This document shows positions 1 through 11,208 of a stretch of 28,646 nt of DNA, piece by piece. This stretch comes from Chara braunii. Lineage: Eukaryota > Streptophyta > Charophyceae > Charales > Characeae. Below the pieces are notes generated by a model that searched no databases, had not been told where the DNA came from, and was given only the letters and a program-made list of their open reading frames with translations. The DNA is taken from contig BFEA01000469.1 in the NCBI GenBank assembly GCA_003427395.1, positions 727,861 through 756,506 on the forward strand, read 5' to 3'. How positions within the stretch are numbered: position 1 is the first letter of the stretch; every line of letters starts with the position of its first letter. Position numbers and translations under genes: made by a program.

Positions 1-669
1 AGTCATGGTGTTTGAGTGCAGAATTCAGTTATCACTGGTGTTATGGGCTATAGAAAGTCCCATCGCTCGTCAGCCTGACCAAGCGAGTCATGGTGCTTGA
101 GTGTCGAGTGAGTATAAGTCCTTATGTAAGCCATTTGTCTCTGCCTGTGGCAAACTTTGTCCTGTGGATCCTAACACTGGCCATCCTTCCTGTTCTTGGA
201 TTGCATTGAGCAGTCTTTTCGCAATGTTCGTCCTGTTCTCTGCTAGCAACCCGCTTGTCTTGTTCTCAGAGACTAAGAGAGTTCTTAGCTGAGGTTGTCA
301 ATCAGTTGGTGTAAGCTTAGGTGCTCAGCAGAGGCTTTGGCAAGCGGCTCCGGCAAGGAACCTGTGTGAATGATCAAAGGGGAGACAGAAAAGGAAACCT
401 CATGTGTTGTCCACAGGACACTTTGTGATGTCTGGCGTTATGTGGCATCACCACCACTATTGTCCCTCAGTCGGCAGAGTGTTTGTGCTTTGTGGCGATC
501 CTAAATTCCAACCAATTGCGACCATCCTTAGTTGTCCTGTCATCTTGGATCTGCTGCCTGCCTCCTGTGCAAACTCTTGCTGATCACAATGCTCTTGCTT
601 GTCGAAGATTATCTTGATAACATATCAACTGGTTGTGCTCTGTGGGTGATGTGGGTGCTGTGTGCGCAG
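1..669 (+). other. upstream intron of the ABCA gene
   Basis: No exon encoding the Walker A, Q-loop or signature motif is visible here, so this stretch is taken as intron leading to the AG acceptor at 668-669. It holds a short direct repeat, GAGTCATGGTG followed by TTGAGTG or CTTGAGTG, at about 1-20 and 85-105. Small open frames look random. Confidence 0.6.
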
Positions 670-907
670 GTTGGTAATCCTATGGCCATTTTTTTGGATG
701 AACCAAGCAGTGGCATGGATCCAATGGCAAGGAGAGCAATGTGGGACATTATCTCTTCGGCAATCATGAAGCAGAAGATGTGTATTGTGTTGACAACACA
801 CAGTATGGAGGAGTGTGAAGCTCTATGCGGCCGTGTAGGTGTTATGGTGGCTGGCCAACTTGTCTGTCTAGGAAGCACTCAGCATCTTAAGAGCAGATTT
901 GGTGTCG
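670..907 (+). CDS. ABCA-family ABC transporter, penultimate exon (partial gene)
   Basis: This exon encodes about 79 residues from the C-terminal half of a nucleotide-binding domain. It begins at an AG acceptor (668-669) with VGNP, then Walker B and D-loop ([12 protein letters not shown]), the H-loop histidine ([13 protein letters not shown]), and the ABCA-typical run [16 protein letters not shown] followed by QHLKSRFG. It ends in phase 1 before a consensus donor GTGAGT at 908. ABCA proteins are membrane transporters, usually of lipids or sterols, that bind and hydrolyse ATP on the cytosolic side. The Walker A and signature motifs and the membrane segments must lie on exons left of the window. 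The reading frame is open into the upstream intron to 532, but the methionines there are not credible starts. The family call is secure; the subfamily and substrate are not. Confidence 0.9.
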
Positions 908-2020
908 GTGAGTACCTTCTAATTCAAAAGATGACATCCACAGCAGTTTTTTTTTGTGTGCCATGCGTACCAGTTTTAATGTATCCTCCTCCGTTCCAAT
1001 GTCATCCACATCTATAGAGCCATCACCTTTGCACACTTCTTTTTCAGCAATCGAAGTGCAGCATACTGCATTTCACAAAATTCAAGAGTTGAGACCGAAC
1101 ATGTCAAAGGGAACAAAAAATGTGAATGTTGAAAGTTGAGGCATTAAAAAGAGTAGGCATTATGATCATTGACTGAGAAAAACAGGTTGGTCTTTCTGGG
1201 TTAAGGGTGCAAACAACAGGGTATGCATCCTGGGTGGGGAAGGTGACTGATAGGATCGATATCAAGCCCATTGAGGTGGGGCAGAAGCGCTCCTATCTGC
1301 CACAACCCGGGATCATAGCGCATGTTTTGAAATTGGCCGGCTTGTAAGCATAGGGCAACGGCTGCCCGAAAAGAAGGTACAAATGGGACGATGGTTACTG
1401 TAGAAGGTGAGGACCAGGATAACGAGTGGGAGGTTAAGATTAAACAAGCGGATGCCCGTAGCAGACGCGGTGGAGACCAAGAGGGGAAGAAACAAACACA
1501 TTACCAACATCAGGGACAGTTCAGTCCTTGACACGGCCAGGCAGTACCAAGCGGGCTGATTGGTACTGAGTGGCCTCATTGATACTACTGCGGCCGGTCG
1601 CAGTCTTATATACCCGATTGAACTTCAATCCACAACGAATTCACACGTTCCCATACACGCATGCAATTTCAGAGTAGACTCGAAGGAGGCAAATCCACAC
1701 AAAACCAGAGAGGAGATATGCACAGAGGAAGTTCAAAATACACAGAGAATTGAAAAACGAATTATAATTCTGCAATCCCTCATCCTCCTCCAATCAATCC
1801 AGAATACTTGTTCCAAGAATCCCAACCACGTTATCAACACCCATGGACCAATTATTTAAAAGATTTCATCGAATACTTTGGGAGTCTTCTTCCTCCTCCC
1901 TCTTCCTCAAGCTCTAGCTATGGTGCCTGCGGGCACCCAACCTATTAAGCCTGCCAATCGCCACACACCCTCCTAAATCCAACACCCCTCTGCACCACTC
2001 AAGAAGCCCACTGCAGATGA
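908..2020. other. intronic sequence without recognisable gene
   Basis: Short open frames on both strands show no recognisable domain or codon pattern. Nothing else stands out apart from an AT-rich stretch around 1740-1870. Confidence 0.5.
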
Positions 2021-2220
2021 AGTGTCCACTCAGCAGGGGAGCACAGCTCCCAGGATGATGAAGAAGAACAGCAAATCGATGAAGATGAAGATCTGCCACT
2101 TCGAAGCAGGCATAGAGAAGCTGCTTGGATGGCAGCTGTCAAAACCCCAATAGGACAGCTATGGAGGAAGCACCATGCAGAGCAGGGCCTGATGTCCCTG
2201 GGCCAATTCTGCACCAGCCA
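2021..2220 (+). other. possible exon-like acidic open frame, unknown
   Basis: One frame is open from 2021 to 2390. Its first part encodes an acidic run (SSQDDEEEQQIDEDEDLP) followed by LRSRHREAAWMAAVKT and GQLWRKHHAEQGLMSLGQF, a protein-like composition. A consensus donor, CAG followed by GTAAGC, falls at 2221, so 2021-2220 could be a relic exon of a mobile element or gene. No family was recognised. No matching acceptor or partner exon was found, and it may be chance. Confidence 0.15.
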
Positions 2221-2582
2221 GGTAAGCCCAGTTATGGCCGTCAACTTCCCTTCAACGAGGAAGACGAACGGGCACTTTGAATTAGCGCAGCTCCAGCCGC
2301 GACCTCCAGCAGCACTTCGTGAAAAAAAAAATGACGAAGCAGAACCCGAAATTTGTCGGCCCCTGCCTACTTCTACCCGACTTCCTTAGACCTACAACAC
2401 AATAACCACCTACAGACCTATCTGACCGTCCAAACAGAAAACATCTACGGCCCAACAGTCAAGATCTACCTACATGCATCTAGATGGAATCCTAGACTAA
2501 GGGAACCCAAGGCGAGGACACACAAAGAAATACCTACGGGCCTACCAGTTTCCAGAAGGGCAGAAAAGGACAAAACAATAAG

Positions 2583-2830
2583 GCTGAGTGGCCTAAGACT
2601 ACGAAGTAGAGACTACTAGCGACAGGTTCAAGGTTCAAGCCCAATAAACCTCAAAAACAGTCGCACACTACAAACACACTACAAGTCACGGGTTCAAGTC
2701 CTCCAACGCCCAAAACAGGGAACCAACAAACACAGTTAGTGTACACACAGACAAACACACACACACAATACCAGTCACGGGATCGAATCCCGGAAAGCAC
2801 AAAACAGGCAGCAACAAAATTAGTGTACAG
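2583..2830 (+). repeat. tRNA-like (SINE-like) repeats with B-box motifs
   Basis: Three B-box-like motifs occur in a row: GGTTCAAGG near 2626, CGGGTTCAAGTCC near 2689 and CGGGATCGAATCCCG near 2777. The last two belong to diverged direct copies about 87 bp apart (starting about 2685 and 2772), each continuing with AAAACAGG and TTAGTGTACA. B-boxes are the internal pol III promoter and T-arm of tRNAs. No complete cloverleaf can be drawn, so these are better read as tRNA-derived repeat relics than tRNA genes. Confidence 0.35.
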
Positions 2831-3304
2831 CCCGCATCTCCCTGCAATTCATTGCAGCAGCATGCGGCGCTGGTTGTACCATGAAGACTGCCCAGTACTA
2901 TATCGGATATGGTTATGCGACCTTTTTTTGTTTTGTTTTTGCTGGCACCGCCGGCCATTTTGGTCGCACGCCGCCCAGCCTCCGAAGAATGCACTTTAGG
3001 GCCGTGCTGCACCAGGCGAGTTTTTGGGTGAGTAGTGCCGCTGCACTCACTCACCCCAATTTCAACGTGGCCTCGTTGTGAGTGTGTTCGGCGGTGAGGC
3101 ACTCAGGCTTGTCACGCACCCACAGTGAGCACTCACCCCGCGAACTTGCCCGGGTTGAGCAGTGCAGCAAGCCCTGCAGGCCTTTTTTTTTTTTTCCAAC
3201 ACTTGTCAAGTAATATTGCAATACCGCACCGCCCTGGAGCTCCTGAACCGAAACGATGCCAAAGGCGATTTGCCAACGCTGTCATAGAAAACAAAGATAA
3301 TGTG
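2831..3304. other. intronic flank of the retrotransposon
   Basis: No gene is recognised. A run of about 14 T lies near 3182-3195. The final bases, ACAAAGATAATGTG, form the left half of the pre-insertion site of the Ty3/gypsy element. Confidence 0.5.
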
Positions 3305-4424
3305 TGAAATGACCCGCCAAAACACAGACTGAGAACACTGCTGATTTCTGGGATTTGCCGCTGAAATGAATGCCTTGCTGTGATTCCCGCATTCTGCTGT
3401 GGTTTTCCAAGTCTGTGTGTGTGTGCGTGCCTGCTGGTTTGCATGCCTTTCTGAGTGCTTGTCGGCTGAGTGTGTGTGTGACCCGCAAGGGTACTTGTTG
3501 GTTGAAAGGCCCCGCAGGGCCGGTACTTACCTGTGCCCATGACTTTGAGGGTTGCAGCGGGGAAAACACTAAGTAGCAGGTAGGCCGGTACCACTCAAGT
3601 AGTGGTAGAAGTGTCGGGTACTGGAGGCAGAGCAGAAGAAGACAAAAAGTTGGCATTTTTAGAGGCCCAGTAGCAGTAGGTTAGAGGTAGGCTGGTACCA
3701 GTCAAAGTAGCCTGAGTCTATCCCCTGTCCGGATGATAGCAGAGCCTGCAATGATGTTTCCCTTCGAAAGGGAGGAGTATGGCGAGCAGCCCAGCCTGAG
3801 GAGGAGGAAGAAGGGGACGAAGGAGGAGAGTGGCGAGGTACCTACCTGGCTTGGTCGACACAGTCTTCATCACCTTGTTGGGCGCTGCATCTGGAAGGCC
3901 CCAGTTGGGGTAGTGCCGCACCAAGGAAGCTCAGGGCAGAGTCAGGCATGGCGGCTTAGTCAGCAGCGGCATATCTGCTTTGGGTTGTCCTTTGGACAGG
4001 AGAGCAGCGACATAGCTGCTTTGCGTTGTCCTTTGCACATGAGGGCAGGGCCCTCGGTAGTCCGCCATAGCCTAGGCATGTGAGAGGTGGATGAAGGGGG
4101 GGAATCCATAGCTATGGTGGACCTATTGTGATGTCAGCAGTAAGAGGGAACTTCGGACAGTGATTCTGGTTCATCCACTCATTGTTATTATTATTATTGG
4201 AAGAAGAATAAGATTGGCGAAGTGAAGGAGGAGGAGGAAGGTGGAGAGAGAAGGGGGATTTGTCGTTGGTCTTACTGGTGTACATCTTCTTCTTCTTCTT
4301 TTTTTTCTTTCTTTCTTTCTTCTTTGGTCTCTATCTCTTTGCAAGTGCTTTCATTTCTTTCACAATTGGGTGGCATTGTCTTTCATTGTGAATTTGCACT
4401 TTGGGAATGACCAGGATCGTAACA
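3305..4424 (+). repeat. 5' LTR of the Ty3/gypsy element
   Basis: About 1.1 kb matching 11209-12553. Shared sequence starts with GCCAAAACACAG at 3316 and ends with GGATCGTAACA at 4424. The left edge is uncertain by about 10 bp, since 3305-3315 aligns poorly with the 3' copy; starting at TG (3305) and ending at CA gives the usual LTR termini. Compared with the 3' LTR it lacks about 200 bp after GGGAGGAG near 3777 and a partial 49-bp duplication near 3570. It includes (TTA)n and CTT-rich tracts. Confidence 0.88.
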
Positions 4425-4427
4425 ATT

Positions 4428-4440
4428 GGTATCGGAGCGG
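4428..4440 (+). promoter_or_regulatory. primer binding site, initiator-Met tRNA type
   Basis: TGGTATCGGAGCG starts 3 bases after the 5' LTR end. It is one base off the plant consensus TGGTATCAGAGC, which pairs with the 3' end of initiator methionine tRNA to prime minus-strand DNA synthesis. It fixes the LTR end and the element's orientation. Confidence 0.8.
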
Positions 4441-4474
4441 ATTTACTTGCTGGCGAGAGGTGTTAGTCACCCTA

Positions 4475-4523
4475 AACCTAATTCCGAATTAGGTTAGGGC
4501 TAACCTAATCTCGGATTAGGGTT
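4475..4523 (+). repeat. overlapping palindromes in the retrotransposon leader
   Basis: Positions 4475-4495 form a perfect palindrome with 10-bp arms, AACCTAATTC and GAATTAGGTT. A second hairpin, CCTAATC and GATTAGG around a 3-base loop, follows at 4503-4519. Between them GGTTAG and CTAACC (4493-4506) pair across both, so the RNA could switch between two hairpins and one bridging hairpin. The position just 3' of the primer site resembles where retroelement dimerisation or packaging signals sit; that role is inference. Confidence 0.6.
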
Positions 4524-5761
4524 GGAAGTTAGGGTTAAGAGGGGCAGTGAGGTATGTGGATACTGGCCCCACCTGGTTAAGTCATGTAGGGTCGACATCA
4601 GACCTGACCAGGTTGCTTGTGTGATTGAATGGGGTGGCGAGACACAAAGGAGGCTGATTGGAGTAAGCGAGAGGGAGTAGAGAGTGAGAGGTACTCGCAC
4701 CTGGAATCTGCACTTCAAGAAGACATTGAGTGACTTTTGGGCGTCCCCTCAAAAGGGAGACTTGATCGGAGGCTGCCATATCTGCATCGAAGAGCTGCAA
4801 GTTGCTACTTTGGTCTTCAGACATCGACGAAGGATCAGGCGTTGTAACAGGGGTGTAGGGAGGCTAGGACACTTCGTGTAGTGGTAGCTAGGGGTCAGGA
4901 GGACCTATGAGAGAAGGGGGTGAGTCGTTATCCATCTTTGGAGGCCGGGCCTCACAGGTAAGTGCCGTGTGACCTGGTTATGCCCGTGGGAGGTTGCTTG
5001 GTGCTTCATGGCCTGTTGGGGTGTGCTGGGCTCTCTTCCTCTTCTCTGCGGTCTTGGTTGTATGTGTGAGCATGTGGATTGCTTTCTCACCTGATGGATG
5101 GATGGATGATGTATCTTGTTCTCAATGACAATCTTTCTATGGTGCATTGTCTTTTCACTTCTGAACGGCTGTAAGGGTAAGTTCTTGCTGAAAGTTGTCT
5201 TTTCCTTTTCAGTAGGGTAGAGGCATTTTGGGACTGACTTGGTACGCCTATCTCGTGGTCCTGGTCCATGACCTACTTGGGACCCTTCGGGACTCAGTGG
5301 GACCTGGCCCAATGGGACAAGACCTTTAAGACCCAAATCTGTTGCCGTCAACGCATCTCTTTGCCGTGCTGAATCTAGAGGGACACACGACTAGTAAGGA
5401 CATTCCTTTCAAGGGGATCTTGACTGGTCTAATTGCATGTTCTCAGATACTGCCCCGCGTCTGGCTCGACAACCGTCTGCACCCCTCGAAATCTCCATTG
5501 CTGCAGTTAGTTTTCTTCGGTTGACTTATTGTGGTACATGTTCCTTGTCAGGTTAGACAAGAGGGGATCTTCAGCTAATCTGATCGGGGCCGTTCCTTGA
5601 GTCAGTCCTCTCTTTCATTTGTTTCTATTTATTGATTTATTTATTTTTATTCTGCTGCGTGAATGCCATTCTCTAAGCCCAAATGAATTGTCGCTCCGGC
5701 TAGGAGTTCTATCTTCTGCTCTTTGTGATCTATCTGTTTTTTTCCTTTATCTGAACTACCT

Positions 5762-7547
5762 ATGTCCAACATTGAGACGCCTGCACAAAAAGCGGAAAGA
5801 GAGAGAAGGGAGAGTAAAACTATTCTTTTTGAGAGTGTGAGGAGGGGTAAGAGGAGTGTTCGTCCAAACGTGAGCAAAGTGCGGACCCCTCTTGAGAGAC
5901 CTACTGACACCCCATCCTCCAGCATGGCAGGCATCTCATCCACACGATGGAAGGCCGCTGCTGGACGCAGCGGCCGAGAGTGAGAAACCTTTCTTTCAGA
6001 GACTTTATGAGGACGCAATGCACAGAGAGAGGGAGGCAGAGGCAGCAGCCAAAGCCACAAGTATTGCTATACAAGCAGCCCTCCTCGATGTTCCGGAATC
6101 TAGTGATGACCGGTTCCAAGAGAAGCTAGCTGGTGCCGTAGCAGCCTTGGTTCAACTGCGGACCTTGGAAGATCTTGAGTCCCGTGTGACAACTCTAGAG
6201 CAGCGGAACCAAGAACTGCAGGCTGAGATAGTCAGCCTCAAACAGTCCCAACTGTCTGCCCCCCGTCCTCCTAATCCTCAACCTGCTGCAGTCCCAGTAT
6301 CTCACCATAACACAGTCCTCATGTTGAGAGCAAGTGGAAATGTGGCGAGCGCAGGAACCGGTGCCAGCTCCTCAAGCGGCAGCGCCGGCAGTTCTGCACT
6401 GGTCCTAGTTCCAAATGCAGGGACGTCGGTCCAAAACGCCGCAGTTCTTATTGGCGTACAATACAACGGTCCTGTAGTGGACAAGAGGGTGGCCACACTG
6501 CCATCCAAGTACGAGGGGAAGGGGGACATCACCTCTTGGATCAGCTCCATGCGCTCATATTTCGAGGTACTGCGGACACCGCAGGAAGACCGAAGCATGA
6601 TCATGGGCACAAATATTGAGTCCGCCGTACGGAGTTTCATAGAACTCCAGGCTGTTACTGCAGGTTATGAGAGGATTGGCTTGACTGAATTGCTGAAAGT
6701 AACTCCTGTACATACCCTTGAGGACCTCCTCATCGCGCAGTATCAAGATAAGCAGGCTGCGCTTAAGGCAAGGCTAAAGCTTGAGCCCCTCAAGGGCCAA
6801 AAGTGGAGGACTTCCATGCAGGCTTTGGAGCAGCACTTGACTGGTCTGTTCACTCCAAACCTGGGATGGACTAACGTGTCTTGCATGGATGTGGTAATGG
6901 GAGTGGCCCCTGAAGACTTGTCTCCCGACTAGGACTCAAGGACCATACGACCTGGCATGAGCTGCTAACGGATCTAGTCAACCTGGAAGCCAAAGACCTC
7001 GCCAGGCGTGCGAAGACACCCGCTGCACGTAGAACCTCACGACGCAAGCGGTACGAAAGCAGCAACCAGCTTGCCCTACATGAACATCGGGAGGCTAAGA
7101 ATCAGTCCTATGCGGATGATCTGTCTTTGGATGACGATCTAGAGCCGGACTCTTACGTGGGCTGTTCTACATCAGCCCTTGAGTCTGAGATAAATACCGA
7201 AGAGAAATGCAATGCCTTTAAAAAAACTACTTCAAGCAAGGGGCCTAACCGTGGTTCGGGGAGGGGAACTATAGCACACCTCCCCAAGAATGCAAAGATC
7301 CCTGAGAAGCCGGAGGATGCTTCCACTAAGCCTTGGGACGCCCTCCTCATTAGTCAAAAGGAATGGGAGAGAAGATCCAAACTGCGCGTGTGCTTGCATT
7401 GACAAAGCCTGGGCACGCTGTGCAGGAATGTTATCGTCTGCAGGGAAACATGCAAAGGGCGTAGAAGAGTCGTCAACACTCTCTACAACAAGGGAAGTTG
7501 AACAGTCAGCTGCAGGCCCCTCCAAAGAGCTTGAATCTGATGATTAG
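5762..7547 (+). pseudogene. gag: gag (capsid and nucleocapsid), frameshifted
   Basis: The likely start is ATG at 5762, giving a basic, charged N-terminus (MSNIETPAQKAERERRES). The frame shifts near 5930-5945 into an open stretch running to 6932. That stretch encodes a coiled-coil region (about 6160-6250), a Pro/Ser/Gly-rich linker (about 6250-6440) and a capsid-like domain containing ATLPSKYEGKGDITSW and similar aromatic/hydrophobic patterns. Another shift near 6930 moves coding to a basic C-terminal part ending at 7402. A CCHC zinc knuckle is split by a further shift at about 7400: CLH lies before it and KPGHAVQEC after it in another frame. A TAG at 7545 then interrupts the frame leading into protease. 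Gag normally forms the particle that packages element RNA; this copy cannot. Confidence 0.75.
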
Positions 7548-8045
7548 CCTGCTCTTGAAGCCCGAACTGATGTTGAAACCAGGGCTGCTGCAGTCCAAGT
7601 ACTTTACACTGAACCTTGGGAGGAGACTAAGGAAGTCAACTTCCACTCTCACCTGGAATATTGGCTGCAGCTCAAGCAGCAACGTCGTGTTCAAGGGAGT
7701 GTGGAACTGATCTTCTTTAAGCTGCTCATTAACCGCTGATACATCCGTGTGTTGATTGATAATGGCTCAACGACTAACTTCATTTCTCCTAATGGGATTC
7801 ATAAGGCGGGCCTGGGAATGAAGGAAGTGGAATTGCAGAACCCTTGTCAGACCTAGGTAGGCAACCAAGAGGTTGTCACCTCAACACATGCTGTCAAAGG
7901 TATGCGTGTCACTTTTGACAGGGATCGCACTATCACACATGAGCTGAACTTTTACGTCTTGGACAAGTGTCCTTTTAGCGCAGTCATTGGCTTGGGCTGG
8001 TTAAAGGCTAATTGTCTAAGGACCACGTGGGCGGATATTTAGTTC
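7548..8045 (+). pseudogene. pol: retrotransposon protease region of pol, with stops
   Basis: The frame contains VLIDNGSTTNFIS, matching the aspartic protease active-site loop of plant gypsy elements. The usual D-S/T-G triad reads D-N-G here, with the catalytic Asp at 7758. A C-terminal AVIGLGWLKAN matches the flap-end motif. Stops at 7737 (TGA), 7854 (TAG) and 8040 (TAG) break the frame, which otherwise runs on without shift into reverse transcriptase. The protease would have cleaved the Gag-Pol polyprotein. Confidence 0.75.
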
Positions 8046-9179
8046 GTGGCGCGTGATGCCAAGGGGAACAAGCGTACCGTTTTATTGGACGAGACGCGCG
8101 AGTCCCCTGTGACTCTTTTGAGTGCAAACAAATTATGCAAATCAGGGCGCAGGCGCAAGGGAGCTGAGCATGTGCATGTAGCTCTTGTAAAGCCTCTCCA
8201 TGTGCCTTCTACTTCTGCTGCATTTTCTACCTCGGAACATAATTCTACTTCTACTATCTCTACTTTTGTTCCATCTACTTCTACTGTAAAGAATCAGTCT
8301 ACTTCTGATCCGAGTACTTCGAATTCGGTTGGAATTGCTGTAAATTCTCAATCTGATTTTTTCTCTCTTGATGAGGATGATCCTCCTCCGGACGTCCCAA
8401 CAAACATTCGTCGTCTATTAGATAGATTTCCTGAAGTTCTGGCTGAACTTCGTGGAGTTCCCAAGCGTCCGGTCAAACACAAGATCAAGATAATAGAAGG
8501 GAGTGTTCCTCCAAAAGGTTGCGTCTACCGCATGGGACAAGGTGAGTTGGAGGAGTTGAGGGGACAAATTGATGATATGATTGATCGTGGATGGATTAGG
8601 CCTAGTGAGTCTGAGTTTGGTGCACCTGTCATGTTTGTGCCGAAGAAATGGGGCAAACTCCGGATGTGTATTGACTATCATGGCCTAAACCGTATCGCCA
8701 AAAAGAAAGTTTATCCCTTGCCTCATATAGATGATCTGCTATATGTTGCAGGTGGGTGCAAGGTCTTCTCCAACATCGACCTCAAGTCTTGCTACCACCA
8801 GATTGAAGTTGATCCGAGCAACCAACACAAAACTGCATTCAAACCACGCGATGGGTTGTACAAATTCATCGTTATGCCTTTCGGTCTTACGAATGCACCA
8901 GCCACATTTCACTGCCTCATGGACAAGGTTCTCCGACATCAGCTCAACAGGTTTGTTGTTGTTTACCTCGACGACATCCTAGTTTTCAGCCAGTCCATGG
9001 AAGAGCACGTCAAACACCTTGAGGAGGTTTTGCAAGTCCTCAAGGAGGCACAACTGCACCTCAACTTAGAGAAGTCTGAGTTTGGAAGGGACAACGTCAT
9101 CTATTTTGGGCACCGGTTGTCTGCAAACGGCCTTAAGCCGGAGGCAGCCAAGGTTGAGGTCATACGAAAGTGGCCTTAA
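8046..9179 (+). pseudogene. pol: reverse transcriptase domain of pol
   Basis: The longest intact piece of pol. A Ser/Thr-rich linker of about 100 residues is followed by the reverse transcriptase: GAPVMFVPKK, LRMCIDYHGLN, motif A NIDLKSCYHQIEV (Asp codon at 8778), MPFGLTNAPATFH, and the catalytic YLDD at 8964-8975, then HLNLEKSEF. All key residues are present. The nominal start is a GTG inside the polyprotein and not a true start; the frame is continuous with protease apart from the TAG at 8040. TAA at 9177 ends it within the connection region, just after IRKWP. It would copy element RNA into DNA. Confidence 0.88.
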
Positions 9180-9686
9180 CTGGCGAACGTACGCGAACTG
9201 CATTCTTTTCTTGGTTTGGCTTCGTATTACCGGAAGTTTGTGCCCAAATTTTATGTCATTGCTCACCCACTCTCTAACAAGCAAGAATGTTGCCTATGCA
9301 TGGTGTGAGAAATGCGAGACTTCGTTCCAAGCCTTGAAAGAGGCTTTGGTAAGTCATCCTGTGCTCCGCATTGCGGATCCCAACCTCACGTTCGTGGTCA
9401 CTACGGACGCGAGCCAGTATGGGATTGGCGCAGTGCTGCAACAAGATGATGGCGATGGTCTGCGTCCGCTCGCATATTACAGCACACGCATTCCCAGCCA
9501 CAAGGTAGCTACCTCCACATACATGCGTGAGCTCTATGCCTTGCGAGAAGCACTACCTCTCAGGTCGCCACTTCAAGGTCTACTCAGATCATCAAACCTT
9601 GCAGTGGATCAAGATGCAAACTAATCTCTCCCTGACGTTGACTTGCTGGCTAATCGTGTTGCTGATGCTTTGTCGCGTCATCCTGA
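9180..9686 (+). pseudogene. pol: RNase H and connection domain, frameshifted and deleted
   Basis: After TAA 9177 the pol frame continues with LANVRELHSFLGLASYYRKF, the conserved connection motif. A shift near 9290 moves to the frame with FVVTTDASQYGIGAVLQQ (catalytic Asp at 9406) and MRELYALREAL (Glu at 9529). A second break near 9557 puts SDHQTLQWIK in a third frame. The stretch expected before NRVADALSRHPEF (about 9652-9690) is largely missing, pointing to a deletion of some tens of bases near 9615-9640. RNase H removes the RNA strand after reverse transcription; this domain is dead. Confidence 0.8.
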
Positions 9687-11169
9687 GTTTTTGACTTGCC
9701 TTGTGAGCTCATATGACCTCCGAAGGAAACTGAAGGAGGATCTGGTCGAACACACTGCCAGGGATCTGGACCTTAGTCCCATCCTTGAGCAGCTCAAGGC
9801 TGACCATAGCAATCAGCCTGGTTTTCATGAGTGTGAGGGTCTTGTATTCCGCCGGTATGGGAAGTTTGATCATTTGTGTGTGCCCAACCATGTGCCTCTC
9901 CGGACTCATTTCTTGGATTTGGCACATAGTTGGAGTGGACACTTCGGCTTTGAGAAGATTTGTGGAAGTCTTTTGCAGCAGTTTGATTGGTCGGGAATGA
10001 AGGGATCAACTCAGAAGTTTATTGTTGAATGTCAAGTCTGTCAAAGGACCAAGGTCCATAGGCCTAAGCCTTATGGCGTGCTGAAACCCTTCCCCATTCT
10101 TGATGGACCCGAGGAATCGATTTCCATGGACTTCACGGACATGGGAAAGGTGAGCGAGGGAGGAAATTCACAAGTCATGGTCATCGTGGATCGTTTTTCC
10201 AAATTTCTGAATTTGATTCCTTTCCATCCCCATGCCCCAACTGAGCTTGTGACGTACATTCTGCAGTTTGGCCACCCGAAAACTATTGTGAGTGATCGGG
10301 ACACCAGATTCATTAGTAAAGATTGGAAGGACTTCACTTCTCAGATCTACGATATTAAACTCAACAAGACTTCTGGTCGACACCCCGAAGCCAATGGATT
10401 GGCCGAGGAAATCAACCAGATTAACATTCAACTACTTCGCGCGTTAATTGTTGCCAATCAGAACACGTGGGAGGAGTTACACAAAGTGAAGGGGTTGTAC
10501 AACAACTCCATTCACTCTCCAACTGGCATGACACCGAATCAACTGCAATACGGATGGCAGTTGCGCAATCCTCTCTCCTATTTGTTCCCCGAACGGTCAC
10601 CTAGTCTGACACCCGACATGCCTGGCTACAATGCCAAGTGTGCACGCTTGCTCAAAGTTGCTATCGCAGCAAGGAACAAGCGTCAACATGCCATGATCAA
10701 ACATGCTAACAAGTCGTGCAAAGAAAGGAACTTTGAAGTAGGAAGTTTTGTCTGGGTCAAAATGTCTGAGTTTTCTGATGAAGAGGGCGTATGACGAAAG
10801 CTTCTTCCTTTGTACTATGGCCCTTGGCAGGTTCTAAAGGTGGTTGGGGATGATTTTGGTCCTTCGTATGTGATTGACGTGCCTTCTCATTTGCGCACAT
10901 ATCCGGTCTTTCACGCGTCCAAACTGTTTCCACACATCGATGATGAGACCTTTCCCTTCCGAGATCCTATGATACCTCGTCATATCGACGACAACCATAT
11001 CGACGGAAAAGAGCTGCTAAAGAATGCTCCCCGTGGTGTTAACACATATGAACGGCAGATCGTTGATGGATAGACTGCTAAGTCTTTTGCAAAACTCGCT
11101 CCTCACAGTCTTACTAAATCTCTCTTTCTGGTTTACGCCTACGGCGCATTTTGTGCAGACTCTGAATGA
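9687..11169 (+). pseudogene. pol: integrase domain of pol, one or two in-frame stops
   Basis: The domain starts with an HHCC zinc-binding region (HSWSGHFGF followed by CQVCQRTK). The DDE core has Asp codons at 10129 (SMDFTDM) and 10294 (IVSDRDTRF) and Glu at 10405 (HPEANGLAEE). A C-terminal region reads YYGPWQVLKVVGDDFG and VFHASKLFP, typical of gypsy integrases; no clear chromodomain is seen. TGA at 10792 interrupts an otherwise continuous frame and fits loss of a CGA arginine codon. A TAG at 11071 may be a further nonsense change or the true end; the frame closes at TGA 11167. Integrase inserts the cDNA into the genome. Confidence 0.85.
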
Positions 11170-11196
11170 GTTCTCGCTCGAAGGGACCTCGCTCTT

Positions 11197-11205
11197 GAGA
11201 GGGGG
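11197..11205 (+). promoter_or_regulatory. polypurine tract
   Basis: GAGAGGGGG lies directly before the 3' LTR, where plus-strand DNA synthesis is primed in LTR retrotransposons. Its position also suggests the LTR may start at TTAGCC (11206). Confidence 0.65.
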
Positions 11206-11208
11206 TTA

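Larger units (their letters stand above)
4425..5761 (+). other. untranslated leader of the retrotransposon
   Basis: About 1.3 kb between the primer site and the first plausible gag ATG. No conserved coding sequence is recognised; the open frames look incidental. Confidence 0.6.

Noticed and set aside
532-669. N-terminal extension of the ABCA reading frame
   Set aside because: The sequence matches no ABC transporter region; a good acceptor at 668-669 marks the exon start.
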